Below are positions 35,934 through 47,000 of a DNA stretch of 64,000 bases, piece after piece; position 1 is the stretch's first letter, and the number at the start of each line of letters is the position of its first letter. The position numbers and the translations under genes are program-made. The notes beneath the pieces were generated by a model. It was not told the origin of the DNA, did not search any database, and worked only from the letters and a program-made list of their open reading frames with translations. The DNA lies in contig JACRHS010000022.1 of NCBI GenBank assembly GCA_016217595.1, positions 1-64,000 of the forward strand, in the 5' to 3' direction. The stretch is from Opitutia bacterium. GTDB lineage: Bacteria > Verrucomicrobiota > Verrucomicrobiia > Opitutales > Opitutaceae.

Positions 35934-38900
35934 GTGCCCACGCACCTGACACCGGATTTGCTACCCCCGCCGCCCACCTCTCCGTTGGCGGAAGCGCCGA
36001 CTGTGATGCCGCCCCGAGGCCGGCCCTGGTGGATGCAGGCGATTGCCTTCGGGCTGGCGTATCTGGCCTGCGCCGGCATTGGGCACGTCCTCGTTTTTCA
36101 GCCGCATAATTTTGTGAGCTTCTGGCTGCCGAGCGGATTGTACGTGGCAGTGTTGCTGCGCACAGAAACGCGGTACTGGCCGGCCTTCGTACTCGCGGCA
36201 TCCGCGGCCAACCTCGGCTTCGACCTGATCGACCACAAACCTCTGCCCTTGGGGCTGGTGTTTCTTTGCGCCAACGGACTGGAGGCGGTCGTCGGCGCCG
36301 CGCTTATCCGCCGCTTTGTCACACCTCGGCCCAGGCTCGACAATCTGCGCGAGGTGGCAGGGCTGGCGATTTTCTCCGCGCTGGGCAGCACCGCGCTCGG
36401 CGCCTTGGTCGGCGCATGGGCCGTGACACTCGTTAACCCTCAGGCCTCTTACTGGGGCACGTGGAGCCAATGGTGGAGCGGCGATGCGTTGGGGGTGCTG
36501 TTAGTCGCGCCCGTGGTGTTGAGCTGGCAACTGAAGCAGTTTCGCCCGACACACCGCCGCGACGTCTGGCGCACCGCGGAGCTGGCCACGCTGTCCAGCG
36601 GCCTCGTACTTTGCACCGCGTATGCCTTCCTCGGGCCCTGGCATCAGGAACTCGCGCTCAAATATCTCGTGTTACCTTTCATCATCTGGGCGGCGCTACG
36701 CTTCGGGCTGCATGGCGTGAGCATAGCCAACTTGATAATGTCGGTGCTGGCGACCTGGCTCACCATCCAGGGTTACGGCGAAAATGTGATCAGTGAGCTT
36801 TCATCCCGGACGCAGATCACCGCGCTGCAAATCTTCCTCGTGGTGGCGACCCTGCTCGGGATGATTCTCGCGGCGTTGGAAGCGGGCCGTCGGCGCACGG
36901 AGCAGGCCTTGCGCGAGAGTGAGGCCCGCTATCGCGCCATCGCCGGCTACACCATGGACTGCGAGTCGTGGTTCGATCCCGAAGGACGACTGCGTTGGAT
37001 CAACCCCTCGGTGGAACGCATCACCGGGTATTCGGCGGAGGCCTGCATGGCGCGTCCGGATTATCCTGTATTTCTGATTTACCCGGGTGATCGCGCCTAT
37101 TTTACCGAGATTCGCGCACACACGCCGCTCACGGGCCAGATCGAGGGCTTGGAGTATCGCATCGTCCGAAAGGATGGTGCCGTACGATGGATCTCCGCCA
37201 ACTGGCAGCAGGTGTTGGACGATGAAGGACGTTCGCTGGGCCGCCGCGTGAGCGAACGTGACATCACTCAACGCAAACTCAGCGAACAACACATCGCCGA
37301 CGCGTTGGCGTTCAACCGCACCGTCATGGAGGCTTCACCCGCGGGCATCATGACCTTTTCCGCCGCCGGCCCGGTCGTCTCCTTTAACCAAGCTGCAACA
37401 AACATCCTGGGGCTCACCACTGATCTCCTCCAGTCCGCCAACTTCCGCCAGCTCCAGACTTGGCGCGAGACGGGATTGTTGGCGGTGGCAGAAAAAGTCC
37501 TCGCCACCGGACAAGAACAAACGCACGAAGCACGGGGCCACACCTCGCTGGGAAAACCCATCTGGCTATCCGCGCGGCTGGCGCGCTTCCACCACGAGGG
37601 CCAGCCTCACCTGTTGCTCTTGTTCGTCGATATCTCTGCGCGCAAGCAGGCCGAGGAGGAACGTCAGGCGACACTGCAAGTACTGGAGCTCTGCAATCAA
37701 GCCACCAACGTGCCGGAGCTGATGCAGCAGCTCGCGAGGATTTTGCAACAGGTGGCCGACTGCGAGGCTGTGGGCGTGCGGTTGCGCGACGGTCCCGATT
37801 TCCCGTATTTCGCGACGCACGGTTTCTCCGACGAATTTGTCCGGGCGGAAAGCAGCCTTTGCTTGCGAGATTCCTCCGGGCAACCGCTGGGCGACGATGC
37901 AGGCAATCCCATCCTCGCCTGCATGTGCGGCAACATTCTCTGCGGTCGCTTCGATCCGACCAAACCCTTCTTCACCGCCCGCGGCAGCTTCTGGACCAAC
38001 AGCACCACGCAATTGCTCGCGTCCACGACCGAGCAGGACCGACAGGCGCGCACCCGCAACCGCTGCCACGGCGAAGGCTATGAGTCCGTCGCCCTCATCC
38101 CCCTGCGTTCCCATCGTCACACCACCGGCCTGATCCAACTCAACGACCGCCGCCCCGGACGTTTCACCCCCGAACGGATCGCGCTGCTGGAAAACCTCGC
38201 CGGCTATGTCACGGTGACGGCCACCAAGCTGGAGGCGGAGCGCGCCCTGCGCACCAGCGAGGAGCATCTGCGCTCGGTGCTCGAACATACCCACGCGGGC
38301 TACTTCCGCCTCGATCTCGCGGGCAGAATTAAACTGGTCAACCGCGCCTGGCTGCTACTGCACGGCTACACGCATGCCGACGAAGTGATCGGCCGTCCCA
38401 TGATCGAAACCCTGGCGCCAGAGGAGCGGGCCGAGGTCGCCGCCACGTTCCAGCGCGCGCTCGCCGGCGAACCGATCCCGACGCGGGAGCTCGCCCGTCT
38501 GCATCAAGACGGCAGCCGCGGTTATCACACGACCTCGGCGCACGTTGTGCAGGAGGAGGCGCGCGCCACCGGCTTTGAAGGATTCATCATCGACACCACC
38601 AACCTGCATGCGATCCGCGAGCGCTACCAAACGCTCTTCACTCAGATGCTCGACGGCTTTGCGCTGCACGAGATGATTTTTGACGAGGCCGGCCGCCCGG
38701 CCGACTACCGTTTTCTCGTCGCCAATCCCGCCTTCGAACGCATCACCGGACTCAAGGCGGAACAGATCGTGGGCCGGCGTCTGCTCGAAGTGCTGCCCGA
38801 TTCGGAACGGAAGTGGATCGAGATCTACGGCGGTGTCGTGCTCACCGGCGAGCCCCGCCGCTTCGAGGAATACTCGTCCGCGCTCAAAAAGCATTTCGAC

Positions 38901-40121
38901 ATTCTCGCCTTCCGGCCCGAGCCCGGGCAGTTCGCCTGTCTGATCCGCGATGTCACAGATCGCAAACAACTGGAGAGTCAGTTTCTCCAGGCTCAAAAGA
39001 TGGAGGCGGTGGGCCAGCTGGCCGGCGGCGTCGCACACGATTTCAACAACATCATCTCGGCGACGCTCATGCATCTGAGCCTACTGCAGGACGACCCCCG
39101 CGTGCCGGCGGCGTTAAAGACATCGCTCAGGGAGCTCGAAACCGAAGCCCGCCGCGCCGCCAATCTTACCCGCCAGCTGTTGCTGTTCGGCCGCCGCGAG
39201 TCGATGGAGGCCAGGCCGGTCGACTTGAACGAAGTGCTGGCCAACCTGCTCAAGATGTTGCGCCGGCTGATCGGCGAAAACTACCAGCTTGTGTTCGCCG
39301 GCGGCAACACCGCGCACTGGGTGTGCGCCGACGTGGGCATGCTCGAACAGGTGGCGATGAATCTCTGCGTCAACGCCCGCGACGCCATGCCCCGCGGCGG
39401 ACAGGTGACCCTCGCGGTCAACTCGGCCGAAATTTCCACCGAGGCGGCGAAGAGCAACGTCCATGCGCGGCCCGGGCGATTCGTCTGCCTCACGGTTTCC
39501 GACACCGGTTGCGGCATGAGCGAGGAGACGTTGAAACGAATCTTCGAGCCGTTCTTCACCACCAAAGAGGCGGGCAAGGGAACCGGACTCGGCCTCGCCA
39601 CAGTCTACGGCATCGTGCAACAACACCGCGGCTGGGTGAACGTGGAAAGCGCAGTCGACCGCGGCACCACGTTCGCCATCTACCTCCCCGTGCTCGCCGA
39701 GCCGCCGCCCACGATTGCCCCGACCGCCGAGCCAGTGCTCCGCGGCGGCACCGAGACCATCCTGCTCGTGGAAGACGAAGAGGTCGTGCGCCGCGGTGCG
39801 GCTTCCATCATGCGCCGACTGGGCTACCGCGTGCTGGAGGCCGCAAACGGCGTGCAAGCGCTCCAGCTGTGGGAACGTCATGCCAGCTCAGTTGACCTGT
39901 TGTTCACCGACATGGTGATGCCGGAAGACATGACCGGGCTCGATCTGGTGGAGCAGTTGCGCCGGCAAAAGCCCGGCTTGAAAGCGATCGTCGCCAGCGG
40001 TTACAGCGTGGAAGTGATGAACCAGGAAACGCTCGCCGCCGCCGGCATTACCTACCTCGCGAAACCCTTTGCCAAGAATCCGCTGGCCAGGGCTGTGCGG
40101 AGCGTTTTGGATCAAGCGTAG
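35934..40121 (+). CDS. MASE1-type membrane hybrid histidine kinase with PAS, GAF and receiver domains
   Basis: 1395 residues from the GTG at 35934; an ATG at 36006 is an alternative. The N-terminal about 310 residues are a MASE1-like membrane sensor ([17 protein letters not shown] is the signature). Two PAS domains follow (about 325-450 and 460-570), then a GAF domain (about 580-760) containing Cys663, Cys665 and Cys670 in [18 protein letters not shown], two more PAS domains (about 770-890 and 900-1015), HisKA with His1035 in [11 protein letters not shown], HATPase_c ([26 protein letters not shown]) and a receiver (phospho-acceptor Asp in [12 protein letters not shown], Lys in YLAKPF). A NarL-type regulator follows after 31 bp and is the likely partner. 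The kinase half resembles that at 6651-8549. Confidence 0.93.
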   Translation: MPTHLTPDLLPPPPTSPLAEAPTVMPPRGRPWWMQAIAFGLAYLACAGIGHVLVFQPHNFVSFWLPSGLYVAVLLRTETRYWPAFVLAASAANLGFDLIDHKPLPLGLVFLCANGLEAVVGAALIRRFVTPRPRLDNLREVAGLAIFSALGSTALGALVGAWAVTLVNPQASYWGTWSQWWSGDALGVLLVAPVVLSWQLKQFRPTHRRDVWRTAELATLSSGLVLCTAYAFLGPWHQELALKYLVLPFIIWAALRFGLHGVSIANLIMSVLATWLTIQGYGENVISELSSRTQITALQIFLVVATLLGMILAALEAGRRRTEQALRESEARYRAIAGYTMDCESWFDPEGRLRWINPSVERITGYSAEACMARPDYPVFLIYPGDRAYFTEIRAHTPLTGQIEGLEYRIVRKDGAVRWISANWQQVLDDEGRSLGRRVSERDITQRKLSEQHIADALAFNRTVMEASPAGIMTFSAAGPVVSFNQAATNILGLTTDLLQSANFRQLQTWRETGLLAVAEKVLATGQEQTHEARGHTSLGKPIWLSARLARFHHEGQPHLLLLFVDISARKQAEEERQATLQVLELCNQATNVPELMQQLARILQQVADCEAVGVRLRDGPDFPYFATHGFSDEFVRAESSLCLRDSSGQPLGDDAGNPILACMCGNILCGRFDPTKPFFTARGSFWTNSTTQLLASTTEQDRQARTRNRCHGEGYESVALIPLRSHRHTTGLIQLNDRRPGRFTPERIALLENLAGYVTVTATKLEAERALRTSEEHLRSVLEHTHAGYFRLDLAGRIKLVNRAWLLLHGYTHADEVIGRPMIETLAPEERAEVAATFQRALAGEPIPTRELARLHQDGSRGYHTTSAHVVQEEARATGFEGFIIDTTNLHAIRERYQTLFTQMLDGFALHEMIFDEAGRPADYRFLVANPAFERITGLKAEQIVGRRLLEVLPDSERKWIEIYGGVVLTGEPRRFEEYSSALKKHFDILAFRPEPGQFACLIRDVTDRKQLESQFLQAQKMEAVGQLAGGVAHDFNNIISATLMHLSLLQDDPRVPAALKTSLRELETEARRAANLTRQLLLFGRRESMEARPVDLNEVLANLLKMLRRLIGENYQLVFAGGNTAHWVCADVGMLEQVAMNLCVNARDAMPRGGQVTLAVNSAEISTEAAKSNVHARPGRFVCLTVSDTGCGMSEETLKRIFEPFFTTKEAGKGTGLGLATVYGIVQQHRGWVNVESAVDRGTTFAIYLPVLAEPPPTIAPTAEPVLRGGTETILLVEDEEVVRRGAASIMRRLGYRVLEAANGVQALQLWERHASSVDLLFTDMVMPEDMTGLDLVEQLRRQKPGLKAIVASGYSVEVMNQETLAAAGITYLAKPFAKNPLARAVRSVLDQA

Positions 40122-40152
40122 CCGCCTGTTCCGAAAGACGTCTCGCCTACCC

Positions 40153-40809
40153 ATGCCCCCCTGCCCCGTGAGAATCGCCTTGGTCGATGATCATCGCATC
40201 GTGCGCGATGGTCTGCGCGCCCTGATCGAAAAACAGCCCGACCTGACCGTGGTCGGCGATGCCGCCGACGGCCACTCCGCCCTCGCGCAATTGTCCGAGT
40301 GGACACCGGACCTGGTCGTGATGGATATCCACATGCCGGGTTGCGACGGCATCGAGGTTTCCCGCCAAATTCTCGCCGTCCGGCCCGCGGTGAAAATCAT
40401 CGTGTTGTCCGCCGAGGCCGACCCGACCTATGTCGAGCAAGCGCTACACGTCGGCATCGCCGGCTATCTGCTCAAGGAAAACGCTGGCGACGAGCTCATC
40501 CTCGCGATCCGCGCGATCCTCAGCGGCCAGGTTTACCTCTGCCCCAACGTCACCGCCGCAGTGATCGACCGCCTCCGCCAGCATCCGGCGGAAGCCACCG
40601 CGACAGTCGAGCCCGCCTTGAGTGACCGCGAACGCCAGATCCTGCCTTTGATCGCCAACGGACTGCGCAACCGGGAAATCGCCGCCAAGCTCAAGTTGAG
40701 TCCCAAAACGGTCGAGACCTACCGGTCGCGCATGATGGCCAAGCTGCATGTGTCGAGTTCCGCGGAGCTGGTCCGCTACGCCGTGCGCAAAGGTTACGCC
40801 CAGCTCTGA
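40153..40809 (+). CDS. NarL/FixJ-type response regulator
   Basis: 218 residues. Receiver domain: Asp12/Asp13, phospho-acceptor Asp58 in LVVMDIHMPGCDG, Ser in IIVLSAEADP and Lys in YLLKENAG. The C-terminal LuxR-type HTH (about 155-215) contains LSDRERQILPLIANGLRNRE then KLSPKTVETYRSRMMAKLHV. The ATG at 40153 removes a non-homologous N-terminal extension that would overlap the kinase gene. It is 31 bp downstream of the MASE1 hybrid kinase and almost certainly its cognate DNA-binding output. It has the same length as the regulator at 27996. Confidence 0.94.
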   Translation: MPPCPVRIALVDDHRIVRDGLRALIEKQPDLTVVGDAADGHSALAQLSEWTPDLVVMDIHMPGCDGIEVSRQILAVRPAVKIIVLSAEADPTYVEQALHVGIAGYLLKENAGDELILAIRAILSGQVYLCPNVTAAVIDRLRQHPAEATATVEPALSDRERQILPLIANGLRNREIAAKLKLSPKTVETYRSRMMAKLHVSSSAELVRYAVRKGYAQL

Positions 40810-40942
40810 GACGGGCCAGTGACCGCACAGGATTCGCTCGACGCCACCGGAGCTTTGGGCAGCGTGACAACCGCATGACCTCTGCCATGCACCATTTACT
40901 CCCCGGCGTCGCGCACCCGCGACCGAGCGCAGCCGTCGCAGC

Positions 40943-41371
40943 ATGAAAACGATGTTCGGGCAAATCGTCGCGCTCATCGTGCTGGCCTTGGTGCCGGCAC
41001 TGGCCGCACTGCGCTGGCACCCGGAGTTCGCCGCGGCGCTCGCGCCCGATTTCTCGCCCGCCAACGAAGTGGAACTGCGCAGCGTTGAAAAATGGACCCC
41101 GCCACCGCTCTGGGTCGACGCCCGCTCGACAGCAGCATTCGCCCGCGCGCACATCCCCGGGGCACTGCCACTCGACGAACAAAAGTGGGACGAACAACTG
41201 CCGACTCTCTTGCAACGCTGGCAGCCCGGCATGCGCATCGTGGTTTATTGCGACGGTGCGAAGTGCGACCTGGCGCACCATGCCGCCCGGCGCTTGCGGC
41301 AGCAGGTGGGACTGCCCGAGGTGTACGTGTTGCGCGGCGGCTGGGAAACCTGGACCAAGGCCCACCCATGA
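40943..41371 (+). CDS. Membrane-anchored rhodanese-like sulfurtransferase
   Basis: 142 residues. An N-terminal hydrophobic segment (IVALIVLALVPALAALRW) anchors or exports the protein. A single rhodanese domain follows: WVDARSTAAFARAHIPGALP, then the active-site loop VVYCDGAKCDLAHHAARRL with Cys103 (and Cys108), and VYVLRGGWETW at the end. Rhodanese domains transfer sulfane sulfur or carry persulfides. An ATG three codons on (40952) is an equally good start. The stop overlaps the start of the MauE-like gene by 4 bp, so the two are coupled. The pair may handle thiol or sulfur redox outside the cytoplasm. Confidence 0.88.
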   Translation: MKTMFGQIVALIVLALVPALAALRWHPEFAAALAPDFSPANEVELRSVEKWTPPPLWVDARSTAAFARAHIPGALPLDEQKWDEQLPTLLQRWQPGMRIVVYCDGAKCDLAHHAARRLRQQVGLPEVYVLRGGWETWTKAHP

Positions 41372-41790
41372 ACTGGCGCGCCCTCCTGATCCGTTGCGCC
41401 CTCGGCGGCGTTTTCATCTACGCCGGACTCCCCAAGGCGCTGCACCCGGCGGCATTCCTCAAGTCGATCGAAAGCTACCAACTGGTTCCGTACGCATTGG
41501 CAGTATTGGCGGCGGCCTGGATGCCGTACGTGGAACTGGCCGTCGGTGCCGCCTGCGTGTGTCGCATCTGGGAACGTGGCGCTTACGCCCTGACCGGCGC
41601 CATGGCCGCGGGCTTTTTCGGTCTGCACGCCTACGCGTGGGCGCGCGGGATGACGGATGACTGCGGGTGCTTTGGCCCCGAGGGCGTCTGGAACAGCCAC
41701 CCCGCCGGCCTCGTGATCAACGCCGTCCTGCTGGCCGCCTCACTCTGGCTCGCCCGGCAGAAAAACCCTGTACCGCCGCAACAAGGATAG
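41368..41790 (+). CDS. MauE/DoxX-like membrane protein
   Basis: 140 residues with four membrane helices (LIRCALGGVFIYAGLPKAL, YALAVLAAAWMPYVELAVGA, YALTGAMAAGFFGLHAYAW, GLVINAVLLAASLWLA). The motif MTDDCGCFGPEG (Cys99 and Cys101) is characteristic of the MauE/DoxX-like group, whose members support cofactor or disulfide maturation of periplasmic proteins. It overlaps the rhodanese gene by 4 bp (ATGA). No methylamine dehydrogenase genes are present, so the role is more likely thiol redox in the envelope together with the rhodanese. Confidence 0.85.
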   Translation: MNWRALLIRCALGGVFIYAGLPKALHPAAFLKSIESYQLVPYALAVLAAAWMPYVELAVGAACVCRIWERGAYALTGAMAAGFFGLHAYAWARGMTDDCGCFGPEGVWNSHPAGLVINAVLLAASLWLARQKNPVPPQQG

Positions 41791-41808
41791 CGAAAACTAC
41801 GGCCGCGT

Positions 41809-42261
41809 TCACCCCCGGCCGCCGCGCAGCACTTGCAGGTGATCCACGCCGGCGGTCTCGAATTCGCGCCAGTAGCCTTCCTCCAGTTGTTGGAGCCGGT
41901 CCTGCTCCTCTTCTGTCAGCGCCTCCCCCAGTTTCGTCGCTCCCAGCTCGGCCCGCAAATCGCGCTCCGCCATGCGCGCAGCCAGCTCCGACCAAAACGT
42001 GTCTTCGATAAACTGATCGAGCCGTTCATGCGCCGGCCCTTCTTCCAATTCAGCCGATGGGCGATACAGCCCTTCGGCATCGACCTCCACCAAGCTGGCC
42101 CCGCCAAACACCTCCGCCAACGCGAACACCTTCTGCGTCACCTCTGCATAACGCACCGGCTGCTTCTCCGGATCTTCGGACCGCGCGCCTGCGACCGTCA
42201 GCCCCAGATAAACAAGTTCGAGCAACCGGGTGTATTCCTTGGCGGAAAATGAAACTTTCAT
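41809..42261 (-). CDS. Conserved hypothetical protein (150 aa)
   Basis: The ATG at 42261 begins MKVSFSAKEYTRLLELVYLG; the longer frame upstream is rejected as GC-rich read-through. The protein is acidic and largely helical (EEEQDRLQQLEEGYWREFET near the C-terminus), soluble, with no signal peptide or recognised domain. It is convergent with the MauE-like gene (18-bp gap) and divergent from the second sialate O-acetylesterase. It reads as a real coding sequence by amino-acid composition, but I cannot name its family. Confidence 0.7.
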   Translation of the reverse strand: MKVSFSAKEYTRLLELVYLGLTVAGARSEDPEKQPVRYAEVTQKVFALAEVFGGASLVEVDAEGLYRPSAELEEGPAHERLDQFIEDTFWSELAARMAERDLRAELGATKLGEALTEEEQDRLQQLEEGYWREFETAGVDHLQVLRGGRG

Positions 42262-42436
42262 GCGGTCAAAGGGCCGCGCTCCGCCGCGCGGGGCAAGTCC
42301 AGAGTAGTGGCCCGGTTCTCCCGCCTGCAACCCGGGCTTGGCGGCGAGGTCGACGCCACCTAGCGTCCGCCCCATCGTCGCTCGCGTCACGCAGCGCCCC
42401 GTCCCACGCCCGCCTTTATTCCGTCAACTTTTCCGC

Positions 42437-43984
42437 ATGCTTCGCTCCATTCGTTTTTTGGCTCTGACGCTCGCCGCCGGTGCACTCCCGCCGGCCGGCC
42501 TGCGCGCTGATGTCACGCTCGCGCCGCTCTTCACCGACGGCGCCATTCTGCAGCAGGGCAAACCGGTCCCCGTCTGGGGCCGCGCGGATGCCGGCGAACA
42601 CGTCTCCGTGACATTTGCCGGCCAGACCATCGGCACCACCACGCCCGCTGATGGCCGCTGGGTGGTGGTGCTCGCCCCTCTCGCCGCTTCTGCCGCCGGC
42701 ACAGACCTCGTCGCCCAGGGCAAAAACACCGTCGCCGCCCGCAATGTCCTGGTGGGCGAAGTCTGGCTCTGCTCCGGCCAGTCCAACATGGCTTGGACCG
42801 TGGCGCGCTCGCAAAACGCCGCGAAGGAGATCGCCGCCGCCAACTTCCCCCTCCTCCGCGTCGTCACGATCGGGCGCAAGGTCTCCGCTTCGCCCGAGGA
42901 ATCCGCCAACACCGGCGCCGGCTGGCAGGCCGCCACGCCCCAAACCGCGGGCGCGTTCACCGGCGTTGGCTACTTCTTCGCCCGCGATATCCACCAGAAA
43001 CTCGGCGTCCCGGTGGGCATCATCAGCGCGGCATACGGCGGCACGCCCATCGAGTCATGGCTGAGCGCCACCACGCTCGCGCAAACGCCCGCTGCAGCCT
43101 ATGGCAACGCCCGCTGGCAGAAAAATCTGGCAACGTATCCCGCGCAAAAACTGGCCTTCGATACCGCACTCGCCACCTGGCAAAAGCTGGAAGCCGCCGC
43201 CAAGGCGGCCGGCGCCGGCCCGCTCGCCGCGTTTCACAAGCAAAACCCCAAACCGGTCGAGCCGTACGGACCCGGGCACTTCTGGCAACCGGCGGGCTGC
43301 TTCAACGCCATGATCCACCCACTGCTTCCCTTCGCGTTGCGCGGCGTGCTCTGGTACCAGGGCGAGAACAACGCCCTGCGCCGCTACGATTATCCCGCCG
43401 CCGATTACTATGAGCTTTTCCCGGCGCTCATCACTTCGTGGCGCGCCTACTTCGGTCAGGGCGATCTGCCGTTCTACTGGGTGCAGCTCGCCAATTTCAA
43501 AAACGAAGAGGACTGGCCCATCCTGCGCGAGGCACAGACGCGGGCGCTGACCCTGCCCAACACCGGCATGGCGGTGGCCATCGACATCGGCAACCCGGCC
43601 GACATTCATCCGACCAACAAGCAGGAAGTCGGCCGGCGGCTCGCCCTCATCGCGAAGGCCCAGCTTTACCATGTCTCGTGCGACTGGTCCGGCCCGCTTT
43701 TTCAGAGTGCCACCCGCGAAGGCGCGGCCATGCGCGTCCGTTTCACGCATGCCGAGAGCAACCTCATCGCGCACGACAAGCCTGTGCAATCGCTGGAAAT
43801 TGCCGGCGCCGACCGGAAGTTTTATCCCGCACAAGGCCGGATCGTGGGCAGCACTCTGCTGGTGAGCTCGCCCGCGGTGCCCGCACCGGTGGCGGTGCGC
43901 TACGCCTGGAAGAGCGCCCCGGAGGCCAATCTCTTCAATGGCGCCGGTCTGCCCGCGAGCCCGTTCCGCAGCGACAACTGGTAA
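42437..43984 (+). CDS. Sialate O-acetylesterase, exported SGNH-type (second copy)
   Basis: 515 residues with a signal peptide (IRFLALTLAAGALPPAGLRA), so periplasmic or secreted. The nucleophile is Ser116 in GQSNMAW, and the Asp389/His391 pair is in DIHPTNKQEVGRR. It is clearly paralogous to the protein at 1976-3538 (shared LRGVLWYQGE / KGVLWYQGE, FYWVQ, LREAQ, ALTLPNTG, DIHPTNKQEVGRRLALIA, and an identical-style C-terminus GLPASPFRSDNW against GLPAAPFRSDDW). It removes acetyl esters from sialic acid or other glycans. No regulator is adjacent. A hairpin follows directly after the stop. Confidence 0.92.
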   Translation: MLRSIRFLALTLAAGALPPAGLRADVTLAPLFTDGAILQQGKPVPVWGRADAGEHVSVTFAGQTIGTTTPADGRWVVVLAPLAASAAGTDLVAQGKNTVAARNVLVGEVWLCSGQSNMAWTVARSQNAAKEIAAANFPLLRVVTIGRKVSASPEESANTGAGWQAATPQTAGAFTGVGYFFARDIHQKLGVPVGIISAAYGGTPIESWLSATTLAQTPAAAYGNARWQKNLATYPAQKLAFDTALATWQKLEAAAKAAGAGPLAAFHKQNPKPVEPYGPGHFWQPAGCFNAMIHPLLPFALRGVLWYQGENNALRRYDYPAADYYELFPALITSWRAYFGQGDLPFYWVQLANFKNEEDWPILREAQTRALTLPNTGMAVAIDIGNPADIHPTNKQEVGRRLALIAKAQLYHVSCDWSGPLFQSATREGAAMRVRFTHAESNLIAHDKPVQSLEIAGADRKFYPAQGRIVGSTLLVSSPAVPAPVAVRYAWKSAPEANLFNGAGLPASPFRSDNW

Positions 43985-44008
43985 CCTCCCGGCGCTGACG
44001 CCGGGAGG
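43985..44008. terminator. Stem-loop between the convergent esterase and delta-60 genes
   Basis: cctcccggcg (43985-43994) and cgccgggagg (43999-44008) form a perfect 10-bp stem with a tight ctga loop right after the esterase stop. On the plus strand it is followed by an A-rich rather than T-rich tract, so it is an atypical or bidirectional terminator for the two converging genes. Confidence 0.6.
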
Positions 44009-44029
44009 AAAACAAAACCACCCGCCCGC

Positions 44030-47000
44030 TTACGGCGTGATGTCGTAAACTTCCACCATCGCCGCGCCGCTGGTGCGGTTGGCGCCGCTGAGTTGCACGG
44101 TGTAGACTCCGGGAGCCACGGTGACGATCAGCGCGGCGTCCTTGCTGCCGGTCGCGAGATCGAAAGCGCCCACACTCTTGGCGGCGGCGGCGACTTCAGT
44201 CGCGCTGGCGCCGCCCGTAGCCGGGCTCTGCCAGTCGTTGTTCTGCGCGATCTGCGTGCCATCGACGGCGTGGAAACTCAGGACCGGATCGGCCAGTACG
44301 CCGGCCACATTGTAGGCGGCCAGCGCCGGGCCGACGCCGCGGATCAACAGCCGGCGCGGCGCACTGCCGCCGACCACCAGTCCGTCAATGAACGGCTGGC
44401 CGTCGACCACCTGCGTGCGCGAGGAAAGGTTCGTCAACCGCGAGGTCGTGCTGCCGCTGTCGGCATCGTACACTTCCGCCAGCACCACGCCACTGCCGGT
44501 GCCACCTGTCACATGCATCGAGTAGGCGCCAGGCGTGAGGTTGAGTACCGCGGCGGTGTCAGTGCTGCCGGCGACTAGCGGGAACGCGCCCACGCGGGCA
44601 AACGTCGTCGACAGGTTGTCGGCATCGGACCAACCGGTTTTTTCAACGAGCATCCGGCCGGTGACGTCGAAAACTTGCAGCTTCGGCGCGGTCAAAACGC
44701 CGGTGACACCAAACGAGGTCAGGGTCGGACCGACCGCGCGAACCACCACCGTCTTCGCTGTGGTGCCGCCGATGGCGAAGCCCGAGAAGAGCGTGCCGCC
44801 ACCATTGAGTTGTACGCGGGAGGAAAGATTGACGAGGCGGCCGACACCGTCGGCCTGCCCGCCGGCGCCATTACCGCCATTCGAGCCGCCCGAACCGTTG
44901 GGATTAAGCGGATCGCCGGTGGATGTGTCAGGGTTGTTACCGCCGCCGGGCGTCTTGGTCGGATCAAAGTCATCGAACAATCCCGCCGTGCTCGCGCCGG
45001 CGTTGCCCGTCGTCACGGCCAGTTGCAGTTCGCTGATGCCGGAGGAGGCGCCTTGCGTGCCCGGCGTAAGCGCGCGAGCGCGCAGGTAGAAGAAGGAGGC
45101 GGTCAGTTTCGCGCCGCTGTAGCGCCAGGTGCTGGTGGTGCCCACGCGGCTGGCCGCGCCGAGCGTCTGCCACTGTATGCCGTCGGTGGATTGCTCGACG
45201 AGCGCCCAGGCGATTTCCGGACTGGCGCCGCCGCGTGTCCAGGTGACAGTGGTGCGGTCGCCACTGAGTGCGAGCGTCTGGTTGGCCGCCGTGGAGGCGG
45301 CGAGGCGCGCGAAGAGGGAACGGCCCTGGGCACCCACCTGCGTGAAGGCGCCGCCGAGCAGCAATTTTCCGTCGGACTGAAGCGCGAGGGTGTTCACCGC
45401 TTTGTTGGCGTTGGGATCGAAAGCGGCGTCGAGCGTGCCATCGGCATTGAGCCGCGCGGCCCGGTTGCGCGCCACGCCAGTGATCTGCGTGAAATCGCCG
45501 CCGATCAGGATTTTTCCGTCCGCCTGCACGAGGAGCGTGTTGACCGCACCGTTGGGCGCGGGAGCGAAACTGCTGTCGCGCGAGCCGTCGGTATTGAGCC
45601 GCACGAGGCTGGAGCCGGCGGCGACGAGCACCTTGCCGTCCGCCTGCACCGCGAGCGCGTTGATGGCGGCGCCCATGGGACCAGGCTTGAACGTCGTGTC
45701 AATCGCACCGTCGGTATTGAGCCGGGCGAGGCTGGCGTAGTCGGACACGCCGCTGGTGAACGGCCCGCCCACGATCAGCTTGCCGTCGGCCTGGAGCGCC
45801 AGCGCCGTGATCGTGCCGAGCGGGCCGGGGGTGTAGGCGGTGTCGAGCGTGCCGGCCGCGTTGAAGCGGGCGATGTAGCTGCGATTCACGCCGGTGATCT
45901 GGGTGAAGGCTCCAGCCACGACGAATTTTCCGTCGGACTGAAGCGCGAGCGCGTTGACCGCACCGTTCGGATTGGGGCGGAAGGAGGAATCGGCCACGCC
46001 GTCGTCCTTGAGCAGGGCGAGGTTGGCGCGGGCCACGCTGCCGGCGTTGGCAAAACTGCCGCCGACCAGGATCGTGCCGCTCGTGCGCACCGTGGCGAAA
46101 TTACCGCCGAGCAAAACCGAGCCATCCGTCCACAACGCGACGGCAGAGACGATGCCATCGACATCGGGGTCGAAATCCAAATCGAGCGAGCCGTCGGTCT
46201 TGATGCGGGCGAGGTGATTGCGCGTGGTGCGCTTGTCCTCCGCCCCCGGCTGGAATGAGGTAAAGGTGCCCGCCACCAGAATCGAGCCATCCGGCTGCAA
46301 CGCGATGGAGTTGACCTGACTGTCGGCCTTGGGATCGAAGCCGTCGCCGGCGAGCTGACCGCTCTCGCTCACCCGGGCCAGGCCGACGCGCGGCCATCCG
46401 CCCACTGTGGAAAAATTGCCGCCGATGATGATCTTGCGGTCGCCTTGGACGGCGAGGGCCAAAACCGGTCCGCCGCATCGCGGATCGAAACTGGAATCGA
46501 CCGAGCCGTTGGTCTCCAGCCGCGCCAAATATGAACGGGCGGAAGTCTCCGTCGCACCGGCGGGCGTGAAAGAGGTGAATGCACCGCCGACCAGAATCTT
46601 TTGGTTGTGCGCCTGAATCGCGAGCACGTACACCGCGCCGTCGGCATTGGGATCGAAGGCGGCATCAACCGTGCCGTCGTCCTTGTTGAGCCGAGCGATG
46701 TAATTGCGGGTCGTCGCCGTGGAAGTGCTGTTCGGAGTCAGCGAGGTGAACGCGCCGCCGATGATCAGCTTCTCGTCGGTCTGCTGGACGATGGCGTTGA
46801 CCACGCCGCTCGGGTTGGGATCGAAGCCGGTGTCGATGGCGCCGGCAGCAGTGAGCCGCGCGATGCGGTTGCGGGTCGTCGCATCGGTCGCTCCGGTCGG
46901 CTTCAAAGACGTGAAACCGCCGCCGATCACGATGCGCTTGTCGGTCTGAACGAGGATGACGCCAACATTGCCGTTGGGGTTGGGGTTGAATCCGGTGTCA

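Noticed and set aside
41368-41790. Methylamine-utilisation locus
   Set aside because: Only the MauE-like protein is present; no methylamine dehydrogenase subunits or MauD/MauG genes are nearby.
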